NCBI RefSeq assembly: GCF_026427775.1 | Contig: NZ_CP044532.1 | Coordinates: 310,001 to 374,000, forward strand | Reading direction: 5' to 3' | Source of the DNA: Arthrobacter sp. CDRTa11 | Lineage (GTDB): Bacteria; Actinomycetota; Actinomycetes; Actinomycetales; Micrococcaceae | DNA: 64,000 bases | Part shown: one piece after another, positions 18,478-27,769 of the stretch | How the letters are laid out: every line of letters begins with the position of its first letter | How positions within the stretch are numbered: position 1 is the stretch's first letter | The notes under the pieces: generated by a model | The model's input: only the letters and a program-made list of their open reading frames with translations | The model's database searches: none | Told to the model about the DNA's origin: nothing | Position numbers and translations under genes: made by a program

Positions 18478-18506
18478 TCGTTCACTTTCGACCTAAAACG
18501 ATCGAA
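18478..18506. promoter_or_regulatory. Candidate operator in divergent glycan-locus promoter
   Basis: The divergent gap 18359-18531 holds two interleaved inverted repeats: TCGTT (18478-18482) with AACGA (18497-18501), and TTCGA (18487-18491) with TCGAA (18502-18506). They lie 26-54 bases before the lyase start, in an AT-rich stretch that must carry promoters for both directions. The regulator at 20688-21839 is the natural candidate to bind here. Confidence 0.35.
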
Positions 18507-18531
18507 CTCGAACAAGCGAGAAGAGTTTTCC

Positions 18532-20691
18532 ATGAATGCACTGCCTACCGCAGGCACGCCGACTCTGGCCCTGGCCGGAGGGCCTCTCGTCCAGGCCTGG
18601 GGAACGCACACTTCTCCTTCCAGCCTTGCGGACCTGCTGACCGGCGGCCTGTCCGGGCTGCGCATCCGTCCGGTGGATGACGCCACCTGGCACGGTGTCA
18701 GCGAGGCTGCCTACGCCGGTCTGGCGGCCGAGGCGCGGACGGAGTGCGGGACAGCCTGGCCGCAGCCGCTGGTCTCGCACTATGCCCGCTACTTTCGGGA
18801 CGGCAACCGCACTGCTTATGAAGGGCTGGTGGGGGCACGGCAGCAGCGCCTGACGCGCGCGGTAGTGATGGCCGTCCTGTCAGGGCGCGACGCCGGAACG
18901 CGCGACGGCGGAATGGCTGCCGGGCGCGAGGCCGGAACGGGCCCCGGCCGGGACAGGGGACGCGCCGCCAGCGACACTCGCGCCTGCGCCGCCGGGGCCA
19001 GCTCCCATGACTGGCTTGACGAGGCGATCGACGGCGCCTACCTGCTCTGCGAACAGAGCTCCTGGAGCTGGGCGGCGCACGATGACGTGTTCAGCCGCAA
19101 CGGCGACGTGGTGCCGGACAAGTCCCGGCCCTACCTGGACCTTGGCGCCGGCGAGGTGGCAGCACAACTGGCCTGGACGGACTTTGTCCTCGGTGACTCC
19201 CTGGACGTCCGGGCGCCCGGCCTGCGCCGCAGGATCCGGCAGGAAACAGCCGAACGCGTGATCACCCCTTTCCTGGAGCGTCTCGACTGGCACTGGCTCG
19301 GGCTGGACGGGGACGTCCACAACTGGAATCCGTGGATCCACACCAACCTGATTGCGGCGGCCCTTTTCCTCGTAGACAGCCCCCAGCTCAAGGCAGTCAC
19401 CGTTGCCCGGTGCATCGAAGGGCTGGACCGGTTCCTCGCCTCTATCCCTGCGGACGGGGCCATCGACGAGGGCTTTGCCTATTGGTGGAACGGTGCCGGC
19501 AGGGCGCTGGAGGGCCTTGCGCTGCTGGAGGAAGCCACCCGCGGGGAGCTCGGGGTCGACCTCCCTGTGGTCCGGCAGCTGGTCTCCTTTCCGCACCGCA
19601 TGCATCTGGGCGGCAGCTGGTTCCTCAACGTCGCCGACGGTCCGGCCCGGGCCGCCAGAGGCCTGCCATGGGACATGCTGCACCGCTGGGCGGTGCGCCT
19701 GGAGGACAGTGACACGGCGCGGCACGCAGCCTCGTTCGTTTCCGGGCAGCCGGAGGCGACGGCGGGACTGGGCCGGGTGTTGCATTCGCTCCTGCACGGA
19801 ACGGAAGCGGACAGGACAGAAAAGCACGGAACAGAAAAGGGCGGCGCCGATGAATCGGGTGGCCGCGCGCCGCTGGTGCCGTTCACCTATCTCCCGTCGG
19901 TGCAGATCATGGTGGCCCGGGAAGCCGCCGGGACTGCCCAAGGCCTGTTGCTCGCCGCGAAGGGCGGGCACAACGGGGAGCATCACAACCACCGCGACGT
20001 CGGCAGTGTGGTGGTTGCCGTCGACGGCGTTCCGCTGCTGGTGGACGCAGGCCAGCCCACCTATACCGCCAAGACCTTCGGCCCGGACCGCTATGACATC
20101 CGTGCCATGCAAAGCGCCTGGCACAGCGTTCCCGCGCCGTTCGGCCTGGAACAGGGCACCGGAAAGGACTTCGCGGCGGACGTGCTGCAGGCGCCAACCC
20201 CCGATGACCCGACGCTCCGGCTGGCGCTCGGGGCAGCCTACGGGCTGCGGGCGGAACAGTGGATCCGGACATCGTCGCTGGACCGGGAGGCCCGGCAGGT
20301 GGTGGTCACCGACCACTGGGACCTTCCGGATGCGCCGGAGGGAACAGCGTCCGACGTCGGCATCACCTACCTCGCGGCAGGCACCGTAAGCGTCGGCAGG
20401 GACGGTTCCGCCACCATCCTGCCCATCGGGATACCGTGCGCTAACGTGCCATCTTCGGACATACCGTCTGCTGGGAACGGAAGGGGAGCGGTGCTGCGCT
20501 GGGAGCCCGCCGACGCCGTCGTCCTGGTGGATGAATGGCCCCTGGATGACCCCCTGCTGTCCGAGGTGTGGGGCGCGCGGCTGACCCGGCTGCGCTTCCG
20601 CCTGCCCCAACAACTCCTGCCTGAGATCCCCGTACCCAAAATTAAAGGCGCCCGAGGCGCCTTTACCCTCACAGTGGAGGCAACACCATGA
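18532..20691 (+). CDS. Heparinase II/III-like polysaccharide lyase
   Basis: A 719-residue cytoplasmic protein (no signal peptide) starting at ATG 18532 behind GAGAAGAG. The N-terminal half is helical (WNPWIHTNLIAAAL, about residues 266-279, toroid type). The C-terminal beta-sandwich carries the heparinase II/III hallmark GGHNGEHHNHRDVGSVV (His484, His485, His487) followed by VDGVPLLVDAGQPTY. These lyases cleave next to a uronic acid by beta-elimination. Two low-complexity insertions (about residues 118-160 and 420-445) look recent. The next gene starts inside the stop codon. The exact substrate is unknown; an uronate-capped oligosaccharide brought in by the divergent importer is likely. Confidence 0.82.
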   Translation: MNALPTAGTPTLALAGGPLVQAWGTHTSPSSLADLLTGGLSGLRIRPVDDATWHGVSEAAYAGLAAEARTECGTAWPQPLVSHYARYFRDGNRTAYEGLVGARQQRLTRAVVMAVLSGRDAGTRDGGMAAGREAGTGPGRDRGRAASDTRACAAGASSHDWLDEAIDGAYLLCEQSSWSWAAHDDVFSRNGDVVPDKSRPYLDLGAGEVAAQLAWTDFVLGDSLDVRAPGLRRRIRQETAERVITPFLERLDWHWLGLDGDVHNWNPWIHTNLIAAALFLVDSPQLKAVTVARCIEGLDRFLASIPADGAIDEGFAYWWNGAGRALEGLALLEEATRGELGVDLPVVRQLVSFPHRMHLGGSWFLNVADGPARAARGLPWDMLHRWAVRLEDSDTARHAASFVSGQPEATAGLGRVLHSLLHGTEADRTEKHGTEKGGADESGGRAPLVPFTYLPSVQIMVAREAAGTAQGLLLAAKGGHNGEHHNHRDVGSVVVAVDGVPLLVDAGQPTYTAKTFGPDRYDIRAMQSAWHSVPAPFGLEQGTGKDFAADVLQAPTPDDPTLRLALGAAYGLRAEQWIRTSSLDREARQVVVTDHWDLPDAPEGTASDVGITYLAAGTVSVGRDGSATILPIGIPCANVPSSDIPSAGNGRGAVLRWEPADAVVLVDEWPLDDPLLSEVWGARLTRLRFRLPQQLLPEIPVPKIKGARGAFTLTVEATP

Positions 20692-21839
20692 GCCCCGAAC
20701 AACCAACCGAAGGCGCCGGGAAATCGCTGTTCTCGCTCCAGCGCCGTGAGCGGCTGATGGAGGAACTGAGGGCCCACGGCGCCATCACGGTGCGCGGCAT
20801 AGCGGTGAAGCTGGGGGTCAGCGAACTGACCATCCGGCGGGACGTGAACCTTCTGGCCGACGAGGGCCTGGTGTCCCGCGTCCACGGAGGGGCCACGCTG
20901 CCCAGTCCGCTGGACAGGTCGGGCTCGGCGGGCCGGCCGGCGCCGCACAGCTACTCCATTGGCATGGTGGTTCCGTCGCTGGACTACTACTGGCCTCAGG
21001 TCATCAGCGGAGCGCGGGCGGAGGCCGAGGAGCGGAACGTGCGGATCCTGGTCCGCGGCTCTGCCTACGACGCCGCCGACAACCGGCGCCAGGTCCAGGC
21101 CCTGCTGGATACGCAGAACATCGACGGGCTGATCGTCGCCCCGGACCTGACCGGCGAGCGCGGGCAGGAGCTGATCCGCTGGCTCAACGCCCTGCCCATT
21201 CCGGTGGTGCTGGCCGAGCGGCGCTCGCCGGTGGAAAACCCTGCCCACCGCCTCGAATGGGTGGCCACAGACCACGCGTTCGGTGCAGGCATGGCGGTCA
21301 GGCATCTGTGGCAGGAAGGCCACCGGCGGATCGGCTGCCTCGCCGATTCCTCCAGCCCCACCACACCCCACGTGGCGCGCGGGTGGCGGCAGGCCCTCAC
21401 GGCACTGAAGATCCCGGTGGAGGGCTCTGTCCACGAGGATTCGGCGAAGCTGGACAATGGCGACCGGGCCGCGCACTTCGACCACGTCCTTGAACTCTGC
21501 AAAAAGACGGGGACCACGGCGATGCTGGTCCACTCGGATACGCAGGCGGTGGCGTTTGTCCAGCACTGCGTGGACAAGGGACTCCAGGTGCCCGGGGACA
21601 TGGCGATCGTGGGCTACGACGACGAAGTGGCCTACCTTGCTGAGCCCGCCATCTCTGCCGTCCGGCCGCCCAAGCAGTACGTCGGGAAGGTGGCCGTCCA
21701 GCTCATGTCGGCGCGCCTCGCCGAAGGCCGGATGCGGCCGGTGCACCGGATCGAGCTGAACCCGGAGCTGATCCTCCGCGAATCATCCATCGGCGCGCCG
21801 CGGATGCCCGCATCCGGCGTGCTCCAGGAATCCCCGTGA
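20688..21839 (+). CDS. Transcriptional regulator with DeoR-type HTH and LacI-type sensor
   Basis: A 383-residue protein overlapping the lyase stop by four bases. Residues about 17-65 are a DeoR-type winged helix (LMEELRAHGAITVRGIAVKLGVSELTIRRDVNLL, with VHGGATLP at the end). Residues about 85-370 form a periplasmic-binding-like sugar sensor (YSIGMVVPSL, then DGLIVAPDL, then GYDDEVAYLAEPAISAVRPP). This pairing occurs in actinobacterial sugar regulators but is a minority design. It should repress the divergent lyase and importer operons until a sugar ligand binds. Confidence 0.86.
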   Translation: MSPEQPTEGAGKSLFSLQRRERLMEELRAHGAITVRGIAVKLGVSELTIRRDVNLLADEGLVSRVHGGATLPSPLDRSGSAGRPAPHSYSIGMVVPSLDYYWPQVISGARAEAEERNVRILVRGSAYDAADNRRQVQALLDTQNIDGLIVAPDLTGERGQELIRWLNALPIPVVLAERRSPVENPAHRLEWVATDHAFGAGMAVRHLWQEGHRRIGCLADSSSPTTPHVARGWRQALTALKIPVEGSVHEDSAKLDNGDRAAHFDHVLELCKKTGTTAMLVHSDTQAVAFVQHCVDKGLQVPGDMAIVGYDDEVAYLAEPAISAVRPPKQYVGKVAVQLMSARLAEGRMRPVHRIELNPELILRESSIGAPRMPASGVLQESP

Positions 21840-21920
21840 CGGCGGGACCACCGACGGCTCCCTCCTGCTGCGTGCCATCGTCTGGCTCGCCGAATAATCC
21901 CTTGACCCCCTGAGGAACCC

Positions 21921-23921
21921 ATGCCATCCACAGTGAATCCCCCTGCCTTGACCGTTCCAGCCCTGGACCCCAAGCTGTCGCCGTACACCGGCCTGACCCG
22001 CGCCCACTGGTGCGCCTACGCGGACTACCTGCTCCGCTCGGCCCACCGTTACGGCACTGCGGACCACGCCAACATCCACTTGCCTGGCGCCGGCAGCGCG
22101 TACGGACCGCGCAGCGATTCGCTGGAAGCCTTCGCCAGGACGTTCCTGCTGGCATCCTTCCGGATCGCCGGCGACCCGCAGGGCACGGGCTGGATCGCGG
22201 AGTGGTACGCCCAAGGCCTCGATGCAGGCACCAATCCGACGAACCCGGACCGCTGGCCGACGCCCGGCGAGCTTGGCCAGGCCAAAGTGGAGGCGGCTTC
22301 CCTCGCCGTGGGGCTGGCGCTGACCCGCGACGTGCTCTGGGACAAACTCCCGCAGCGGGTCCAGGAGCAGCTCATTACATGGTTCGAAACCGTGATCGGC
22401 GGGGAGTACCCGCCCATCAACTGGGTCTGGTTCCAGATCGTGGTGGAGACCTTCCTGGCAAGTGTCGGCGGCCGCTCCTCCGACGAGGACATCGACGCAG
22501 GTTTGGCCATTCACGACTCGCTCTACCGCGGCCACGGCTGGTTTGCCGACGGTCCCGAGCGCGCCTACGACCACTACGTGGGCTGGGCATTCCAGGTCTA
22601 CCCGCACCTTTGGGCGCTGATGGCCCCTGAGGATCCGCGCGTCAAGGCCCGCAAGGCCGTCGACGGCGAACGGCTCGCCGATTTCCTCGATGATGCCGTC
22701 CACTTGGTCGGGGGCAACGGGGCCCCACTGATCCAGGGAAGAAGCCTCATCTACCGCTTCGCCGCTGCCGCACCGTTCTGGGTGGGCGAACTTTCCGGCC
22801 ACACCCGGCTGTCCCCGGGGGTGGGCCGGCGGGCGGCATCCGGCATGCTGGACTATTTCACGCGGCATGGATCGATCACCGATGACGGGCTGCTTTCCAT
22901 CGGCTGGCACGGCGAGTTCGCCGGCATGAAGCAGTCCTACTCCGGTGCGGGGTCGCCATACTGGGCCGCCAAGGGCTTCTTGGGACTTGCCCTGCCGGCG
23001 GACCACCGGGTGTGGACCGCCGTCGAGGAACCCCTGCCGGTGGAAGCTGGCGACACCCGGCGGCTGATCGCTGCTCCCGGCTGGCAGGTGGACGGCACAG
23101 CATCCGACGGCGTCGTCCGGATCCGGAACCACGGAACCGACCACGCCAACGCCGGCGCCGCGGTTGCCGATTCCCCGCTCTACGCCCGGCTGGGATACTC
23201 CACCCACACATTCCCGGACCTTGCTCCCGAATCCCTGGACAACGCCGTGGTGATGGTCGATGCCGGGGGCCGGCTGACGCATCGCACGGGTTTTGAGTTC
23301 CTTTGCCAGGCAGACCTCGACGGCGTCCAAATAGGCGTCTCCCGGGCCACCGTCAACTGGATCGAGCCGGATCCCGAGGGCGGTCCGGACCATGGCAGCG
23401 GCGCCAAGGGCACTGCGACGCCAGGGCCGGAAGTCACCGTGGTTTCGCTGACGCGCGGGGCGGTGGAGCTGCGACTGGTCCGGGTCCGCGGCACCTCCCA
23501 GGGCAAGCCCGCGATCCTGCGGATCGGCGGCTGGCCCCTGGATGCCGCGTCCCCGATGGTGAGTGACATCCGTCCGCTAGCCGGCTGGAGCTCACCACTG
23601 GACGACGCCGGAACCTGGCAGCGGGATGCACCGCACCCGGTGGGTGAGCGGCTCACGATTCCCTGGATCGGCACCCAAGGCGCGGCGGACGACGGCGACT
23701 ATGCCGCCGTCGTCGTCCTCGCGGGGGAGGGGACAACAGAGGGGACAGCAGAGCCCGCTGCCGCCATCCGGTTTGCCGCCGCTGGCGGCTCTGGTGGCGG
23801 CCCTGGTGCCGCCGGCGGACCTCGTGTCGCCGATGGAGCAGGCCAGGACGGCGGACGGTTCGAGTTCGCGGACGGCACCGGCGTTGACCTCGCCTCCGCC
23901 CTGGAGTTTTTGTCCAGATAG
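21921..23921 (+). CDS. DUF2264 family protein (GH154-like glycoside hydrolase)
   Basis: A 666-residue cytoplasmic protein. The N-terminal 360 residues are an alpha-toroid with DUF2264 landmarks: GYTG-type start LSPYTGLTRAHW, YGPRSDSLEAFARTFLLA, EYPPINWVWFQI, GWFADGPERAYDHYVGWAF and LSIGWHGEFAGMKQSYSGAGSPYWAAKGFL. DUF2264 underlies CAZy family GH154, founded, as I recall, on a beta-glucuronidase from a Bacteroides arabinogalactan system. The C-terminal half is beta-rich and ends in a Gly/Ala-rich stretch with EGTTEGTAEP (about residues 612-655), probably disordered. It likely trims imported uronate-bearing oligosaccharides. A strong hairpin follows the stop. Confidence 0.8.
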   Translation: MPSTVNPPALTVPALDPKLSPYTGLTRAHWCAYADYLLRSAHRYGTADHANIHLPGAGSAYGPRSDSLEAFARTFLLASFRIAGDPQGTGWIAEWYAQGLDAGTNPTNPDRWPTPGELGQAKVEAASLAVGLALTRDVLWDKLPQRVQEQLITWFETVIGGEYPPINWVWFQIVVETFLASVGGRSSDEDIDAGLAIHDSLYRGHGWFADGPERAYDHYVGWAFQVYPHLWALMAPEDPRVKARKAVDGERLADFLDDAVHLVGGNGAPLIQGRSLIYRFAAAAPFWVGELSGHTRLSPGVGRRAASGMLDYFTRHGSITDDGLLSIGWHGEFAGMKQSYSGAGSPYWAAKGFLGLALPADHRVWTAVEEPLPVEAGDTRRLIAAPGWQVDGTASDGVVRIRNHGTDHANAGAAVADSPLYARLGYSTHTFPDLAPESLDNAVVMVDAGGRLTHRTGFEFLCQADLDGVQIGVSRATVNWIEPDPEGGPDHGSGAKGTATPGPEVTVVSLTRGAVELRLVRVRGTSQGKPAILRIGGWPLDAASPMVSDIRPLAGWSSPLDDAGTWQRDAPHPVGERLTIPWIGTQGAADDGDYAAVVVLAGEGTTEGTAEPAAAIRFAAAGGSGGGPGAAGGPRVADGAGQDGGRFEFADGTGVDLASALEFLSR

Positions 23922-23923
23922 AC

Positions 23924-23972
23924 GGAACGGCCGTTGCAGCACCCGCTAGCCCGGTGCTGCAACGGCCGTTCC
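23924..23972. terminator. 20-bp perfect inverted repeat, bidirectional terminator
   Basis: Arms 23924-23943 and 23953-23972 are perfectly complementary with a 9-base loop. The element starts three bases after the DUF2264 stop and lies between it and the convergent GH30 gene, so it can end both transcripts. Confidence 0.75.
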
Positions 23973-24013
23973 TGTGCCTGAAACGAATCCAGGTGTGGCT
24001 ACCTCACGTCCCG

Positions 24014-27000
24014 CTATTTAGATGCGAAGAAGCTCACACATTCCCCTTCGGAGGCGAAGCCGGGCTCGATGTTCGTCGCCCAGCCGCCGTTGGTGCAGGC
24101 CTCCTTTCCGGTCACGAAGGCCACGGTGTACTCATTCGTGGTTCCGTTGGGGGCCGTCACGGTGGCCACAGCCGCCGGCTTATCGGCCGTTGCCTGGACG
24201 ATGGACACTTTCGCGTTGGTATCCAGCGGGTACGCCGCCACCGTTGGTACAGCCGTGGACGCCGTCAGAACCTTGTAGCCGGTAGTGCCGGATGCAAAGC
24301 CGGCCACGGACTTCTGGTCCACCAGCAGCCGGCCGAGGCCGGCGGTTCCGGCTTCACCCAGGCGGGTACCTGCGATGGCCACCTCAGCCACCTTCGTGTA
24401 GGAGCCCGTGGTGACAAACGAAACCCGGATGCCGCGCGTGGTGACGGGACTGAAGGACACCTTGGCCGGGGAGGCCGTGCCCAGGCCGGTGACGGTTCCC
24501 GCCGTCGTGTCCTTCCAGGCGCCGGTTGCATCCTGGTACTGGACCGTCAGGCTCTGCGCAGCCTTTTCGGCGAGCGTCACGGTCACGGAGTCCACCGTAT
24601 AGTCGCGGCTGAAGCTGTAGCTCAAGGTGTCGCCGCCGCGGCCTCCGCTGACCCAGTTGGACCAGCGGGTTGAGGTGTTGCCGTCGCAGGTATTTTTCGC
24701 AAGGTAGGAGCCTTCGGTGTAGCTGGCCGTTACGGAGGTGGTGGTATCGTCCTGGCAGATGTGGCTGCTGGGGACACGGTCCACCACGAGGACCGTCAGC
24801 TGGGCGTCGAGGGGCTTGTCGCCGTCGACGCCGGTGACCGCCTTGCCCCTGACAGTGGCAGTTCCGGGCGCCTGCAGGCCGGCTGCATCAAATACGCTCC
24901 AGTCCCAGGTGACAGGAAGGCTGTTGCGTGCGGTTCCCGTGCCGATCTGCCCTGGCACGGTGGCCGGTGCCGAGGCTTGGACCTCGGCGAGTGTTGTGCC
25001 GGTGCCCACCGTGACGGACACGGGGTCGGTGGCCGTGTACTTTCCGACCGTCACTGTCACCTTGGCGTCGTTGAAGGCCTGGCCGTACACGTCGGTCCCG
25101 GCACCGGTAACCGTCACCGTACCGCGCTTCTTCCATACAGCCGGATCCACCGCGTTCCACTGGACCGGCACCGGCATGCCCTCGCCCTTTGGGTACAGCG
25201 GGGTGACGGTGGCGGGAAGGGACGGCACGACGCCGATGGGCGTGCTCAGTTCCACGGGCTTGGCACCGAGGAGCAGCAGGTCCGCAAGGTCAGTGAAACC
25301 CCAGGACTGGTGCGTGCTGCCGGTGGCGGTGGCCGTGGTCCCGGCTGATGAGCCGAGCACAACAGCCGTTCCGGCCGCGGTCTGGTTGCCGGCAACCTGC
25401 AGGGCGATGGCCGCGGCGGCATTAATCAGGGACCACTGCTTGCCGTTTTCAGTCGTGACGATCCACTGTGCGGAGGGCGTGGCCTTGGCCTGCTCCAGAT
25501 CGATCGCTGCCAGGGAAGCAGTTCCGGACTGGCTCGCATTGAGCACGCCGCCGTTCCCGGTCAGCACGCGCCCGTCCTTGGTGGTGACCACCCAGCGGCG
25601 GTCGTTGGCGTACTGGTCGCCGCTGTCCACGGCGTGGAACGTCCACAGCTGCGGGGTGACCTCCGCGGCCGTTGTGCCCAGTTCCTGGATGGACGCTGAT
25701 CCGTCCTGCCGTCCGGTGAGGTACTTTCCGCTGGCATCGCCGGCGAGGTGGTAGCTGTGGCCATCCTGAACCGGTGCGGCATCCTCCGCAACCCCGCTGA
25801 CGCCGTCGACGACGAATGTCACCACGGAAGCGGCGGGAACGTCAAGGGTGGCCGACTTCGCCGAGGCGTCGACGGCGACCGGGGCGCCCTTGACGAGAGC
25901 GTTCCGTTCGATGTCATCCAGCGGCGATTTGGTGGTGACCACGGGTGTGACGGTGGCGCCCGGAGCGATGGCGGCGAAGCGGCTGAGGTCGATGGTGACC
26001 TTTTCCGCCGTCGGGGTGTCGTTGAAGTGCACCAGGGTGGCGCCGTTGCCGTCGGCGTCCAGTGCGCTCGCTGTCTTGGCGTTGTCGTTCTGGATAAGGA
26101 AGTCGCCGGGCCGGATGTAGTGCGTGAAGTTCCGGGTGGTGTTGTACTTCTGGTTGGTCAGGACCCTGCATTTGGCCTGGTCCTGGGACGCGCCGTCGTT
26201 GAGCCGGCGGTTGGAGAAGCCTTCGCGGCCCTCGTAGTTGCAGTCGAAGTCAATGTAGATGGAACCCCAGCCCTTGTCGGCCTTCTCCTGCTTGTACGTG
26301 TCCTCCACAGGCTGCCAGAACACCCAGGCATCGGGTTCGAGTTCGCGGAGGTCGTTCACCATGCGGCCGGCGATGCCCAGGCCGTTGGTGATGTTGGAGC
26401 GGTCCCAGCCGCTGGTGGAGTCGCCGAGGGCCGGGTTGCCCGGCCAAAAGCCGCCCACCTCGCTCATCCAGAGTGGCTTGTCCGTGGAGTTCGCCAGGTC
26501 GCGGACACGGCGGCGGTCATTGGTGCCGTAGGTGTGGACATTGAGCTGGGCGGCGGCGTCCTTGGCCGCCTGGCTGTAGCCGTTCCAGTTGGTCATGAAC
26601 TTGGTGGGATCGGTCTCGTCCATCGCGGAGATGACGGCGTCCGTGGTGGTGCTGTCCTTGGCCAGTTCGGCGGCGAGCAGTTTGGTGACGCGGTCCTGGG
26701 CGGCCGGATAGATCAGCGCGCCCTCCTGCTTCTGGGTGTAGCTGGTGGGCGGTTTCCCCGTTGCCGGGTCGATCGCCGTGCCCCAGTAGCCGGAGTTGGG
26801 CTCGTTGAACGGGTCGATGGTGTCCACGGTAATGCCGCTGCCGGCCTCGAGGAGCTCGACGGCGTGCTTCATGTAGGCGGCGAACTTGGCTTCCGCCTGG
26901 GGCAGCAGGTTTTCACCCTTGTTGGAGTTGACCTGTCCGGACACGTAGCCGCTTTTGGTCATGAACCAGGGCGGGGAATTGCTGAACGCCTCCCAGTGGC

Positions 27001-27559
27001 TGATCTGCTGGTCGGCGGCCAGGCGTTCCACCCACCAGCGCTGGTTCCGGTCCGCGTCAGGGTTGTAGGACGCGGGATCGTCCGGGTTCCACTGGTTCAG
27101 GAACGCCAGTTTGTTCGCCTGGGCCGGATCCACAGAGCCGTCGGGGTTGTAGAGGTTTGACGCGACGGTGCCTGCCGCTGGTTCGGCGACCGGGTTCCAC
27201 CATCCCTCCACAGCACTGCCGTCGTTGAGGTAGCCGGCAACGTCCGAGGCGTTCCCGCCGCCCACGTTGTAGCGGGCGATGTTGAGGTTGAGTCCGTCCT
27301 CGCCGAAGACCTTCTGGTACAGCTCTTCACGCAGTTCGGGGGAGTAGCCCGCCGTCGCGTTGGCAAACCAGACAAGGCTGGTGCCCCAGCCTTTGAAGGC
27401 CTCGCCACGGCTGGCAGGGTTCGGGGTGATGGTCACCGGGGTGGCTCCGTCCGCTGCTGCAGGGGGTGCCGTGGGCATCAGTGCCAGCCCGGCCATGGCA
27501 GTGGCTGCTGCTGCCAGCGCTGCCACCGGCCTTCGGATTCTTCGTGCATAAAACGCCAT
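24014..27559 (-). CDS. Secreted multidomain GH30-like glycoside hydrolase (beta-1,6-galactanase type)
   Basis: An 1181-residue exported protein with an Ala-rich signal peptide (about residues 1-36). The (beta/alpha)8 domain (about 40-470) has acid/base Glu253 in DPFNEPNSGYWG and nucleophile Glu367 in LWMSEVGGFW; the start GEAFKGWGTSLVWFA and the WEAFSNSPPWFM strand fit GH30 and especially bacterial and fungal endo-beta-1,6-galactanases. After the GH30 beta-domain come a ricin-B-like region (about 600-760), two Ig-like bacterial repeats (about 790-970), an F5/8 type C sugar-binding domain (about 975-1110) and a Cys-containing tail. It would cut galactan outside the cell and feed the neighbouring importer. 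Subfamily is uncertain. Confidence 0.85.
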   Translation of the reverse strand: MAFYARRIRRPVAALAAAATAMAGLALMPTAPPAAADGATPVTITPNPASRGEAFKGWGTSLVWFANATAGYSPELREELYQKVFGEDGLNLNIARYNVGGGNASDVAGYLNDGSAVEGWWNPVAEPAAGTVASNLYNPDGSVDPAQANKLAFLNQWNPDDPASYNPDADRNQRWWVERLAADQQISHWEAFSNSPPWFMTKSGYVSGQVNSNKGENLLPQAEAKFAAYMKHAVELLEAGSGITVDTIDPFNEPNSGYWGTAIDPATGKPPTSYTQKQEGALIYPAAQDRVTKLLAAELAKDSTTTDAVISAMDETDPTKFMTNWNGYSQAAKDAAAQLNVHTYGTNDRRRVRDLANSTDKPLWMSEVGGFWPGNPALGDSTSGWDRSNITNGLGIAGRMVNDLRELEPDAWVFWQPVEDTYKQEKADKGWGSIYIDFDCNYEGREGFSNRRLNDGASQDQAKCRVLTNQKYNTTRNFTHYIRPGDFLIQNDNAKTASALDADGNGATLVHFNDTPTAEKVTIDLSRFAAIAPGATVTPVVTTKSPLDDIERNALVKGAPVAVDASAKSATLDVPAASVVTFVVDGVSGVAEDAAPVQDGHSYHLAGDASGKYLTGRQDGSASIQELGTTAAEVTPQLWTFHAVDSGDQYANDRRWVVTTKDGRVLTGNGGVLNASQSGTASLAAIDLEQAKATPSAQWIVTTENGKQWSLINAAAAIALQVAGNQTAAGTAVVLGSSAGTTATATGSTHQSWGFTDLADLLLLGAKPVELSTPIGVVPSLPATVTPLYPKGEGMPVPVQWNAVDPAVWKKRGTVTVTGAGTDVYGQAFNDAKVTVTVGKYTATDPVSVTVGTGTTLAEVQASAPATVPGQIGTGTARNSLPVTWDWSVFDAAGLQAPGTATVRGKAVTGVDGDKPLDAQLTVLVVDRVPSSHICQDDTTTSVTASYTEGSYLAKNTCDGNTSTRWSNWVSGGRGGDTLSYSFSRDYTVDSVTVTLAEKAAQSLTVQYQDATGAWKDTTAGTVTGLGTASPAKVSFSPVTTRGIRVSFVTTGSYTKVAEVAIAGTRLGEAGTAGLGRLLVDQKSVAGFASGTTGYKVLTASTAVPTVAAYPLDTNAKVSIVQATADKPAAVATVTAPNGTTNEYTVAFVTGKEACTNGGWATNIEPGFASEGECVSFFASK

Positions 27560-27769
27560 TGTTATACCTCGTGGTCTCAGGGTGCGGAGCTGGTCCGGCG
27601 GTTGTTCGGGCCCGGGGATTAGGGCGGGGGAAAGCCGGTCCAGCGAGACTATGTTCGGGGTCTTACCCCTACAAGGGATATGAACAGGCTCGTTCGTGCT
27701 CGGTCACAGGTGTTCAGGCTGGCTGGTTCTGGTGCTTCCCGTCTGGTTGCCGCCCCGTAGACTGCTCGT

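Noticed and set aside
18880..20706. 608-residue minus-strand frame opposite the lyase
   Set aside because: Composition mirrors the lyase codons; no ribosome site or domain; the lyase motifs on the plus strand are clear.
21783..23393. 536-residue minus-strand frame opposite the DUF2264 gene
   Set aside because: Same GC-shadow effect; no family similarity seen.
25748..27160. 470-residue plus-strand frame opposite the GH30 gene
   Set aside because: Gly/Val-rich shadow without a start signal; GH30 catalytic motifs lie on the other strand.
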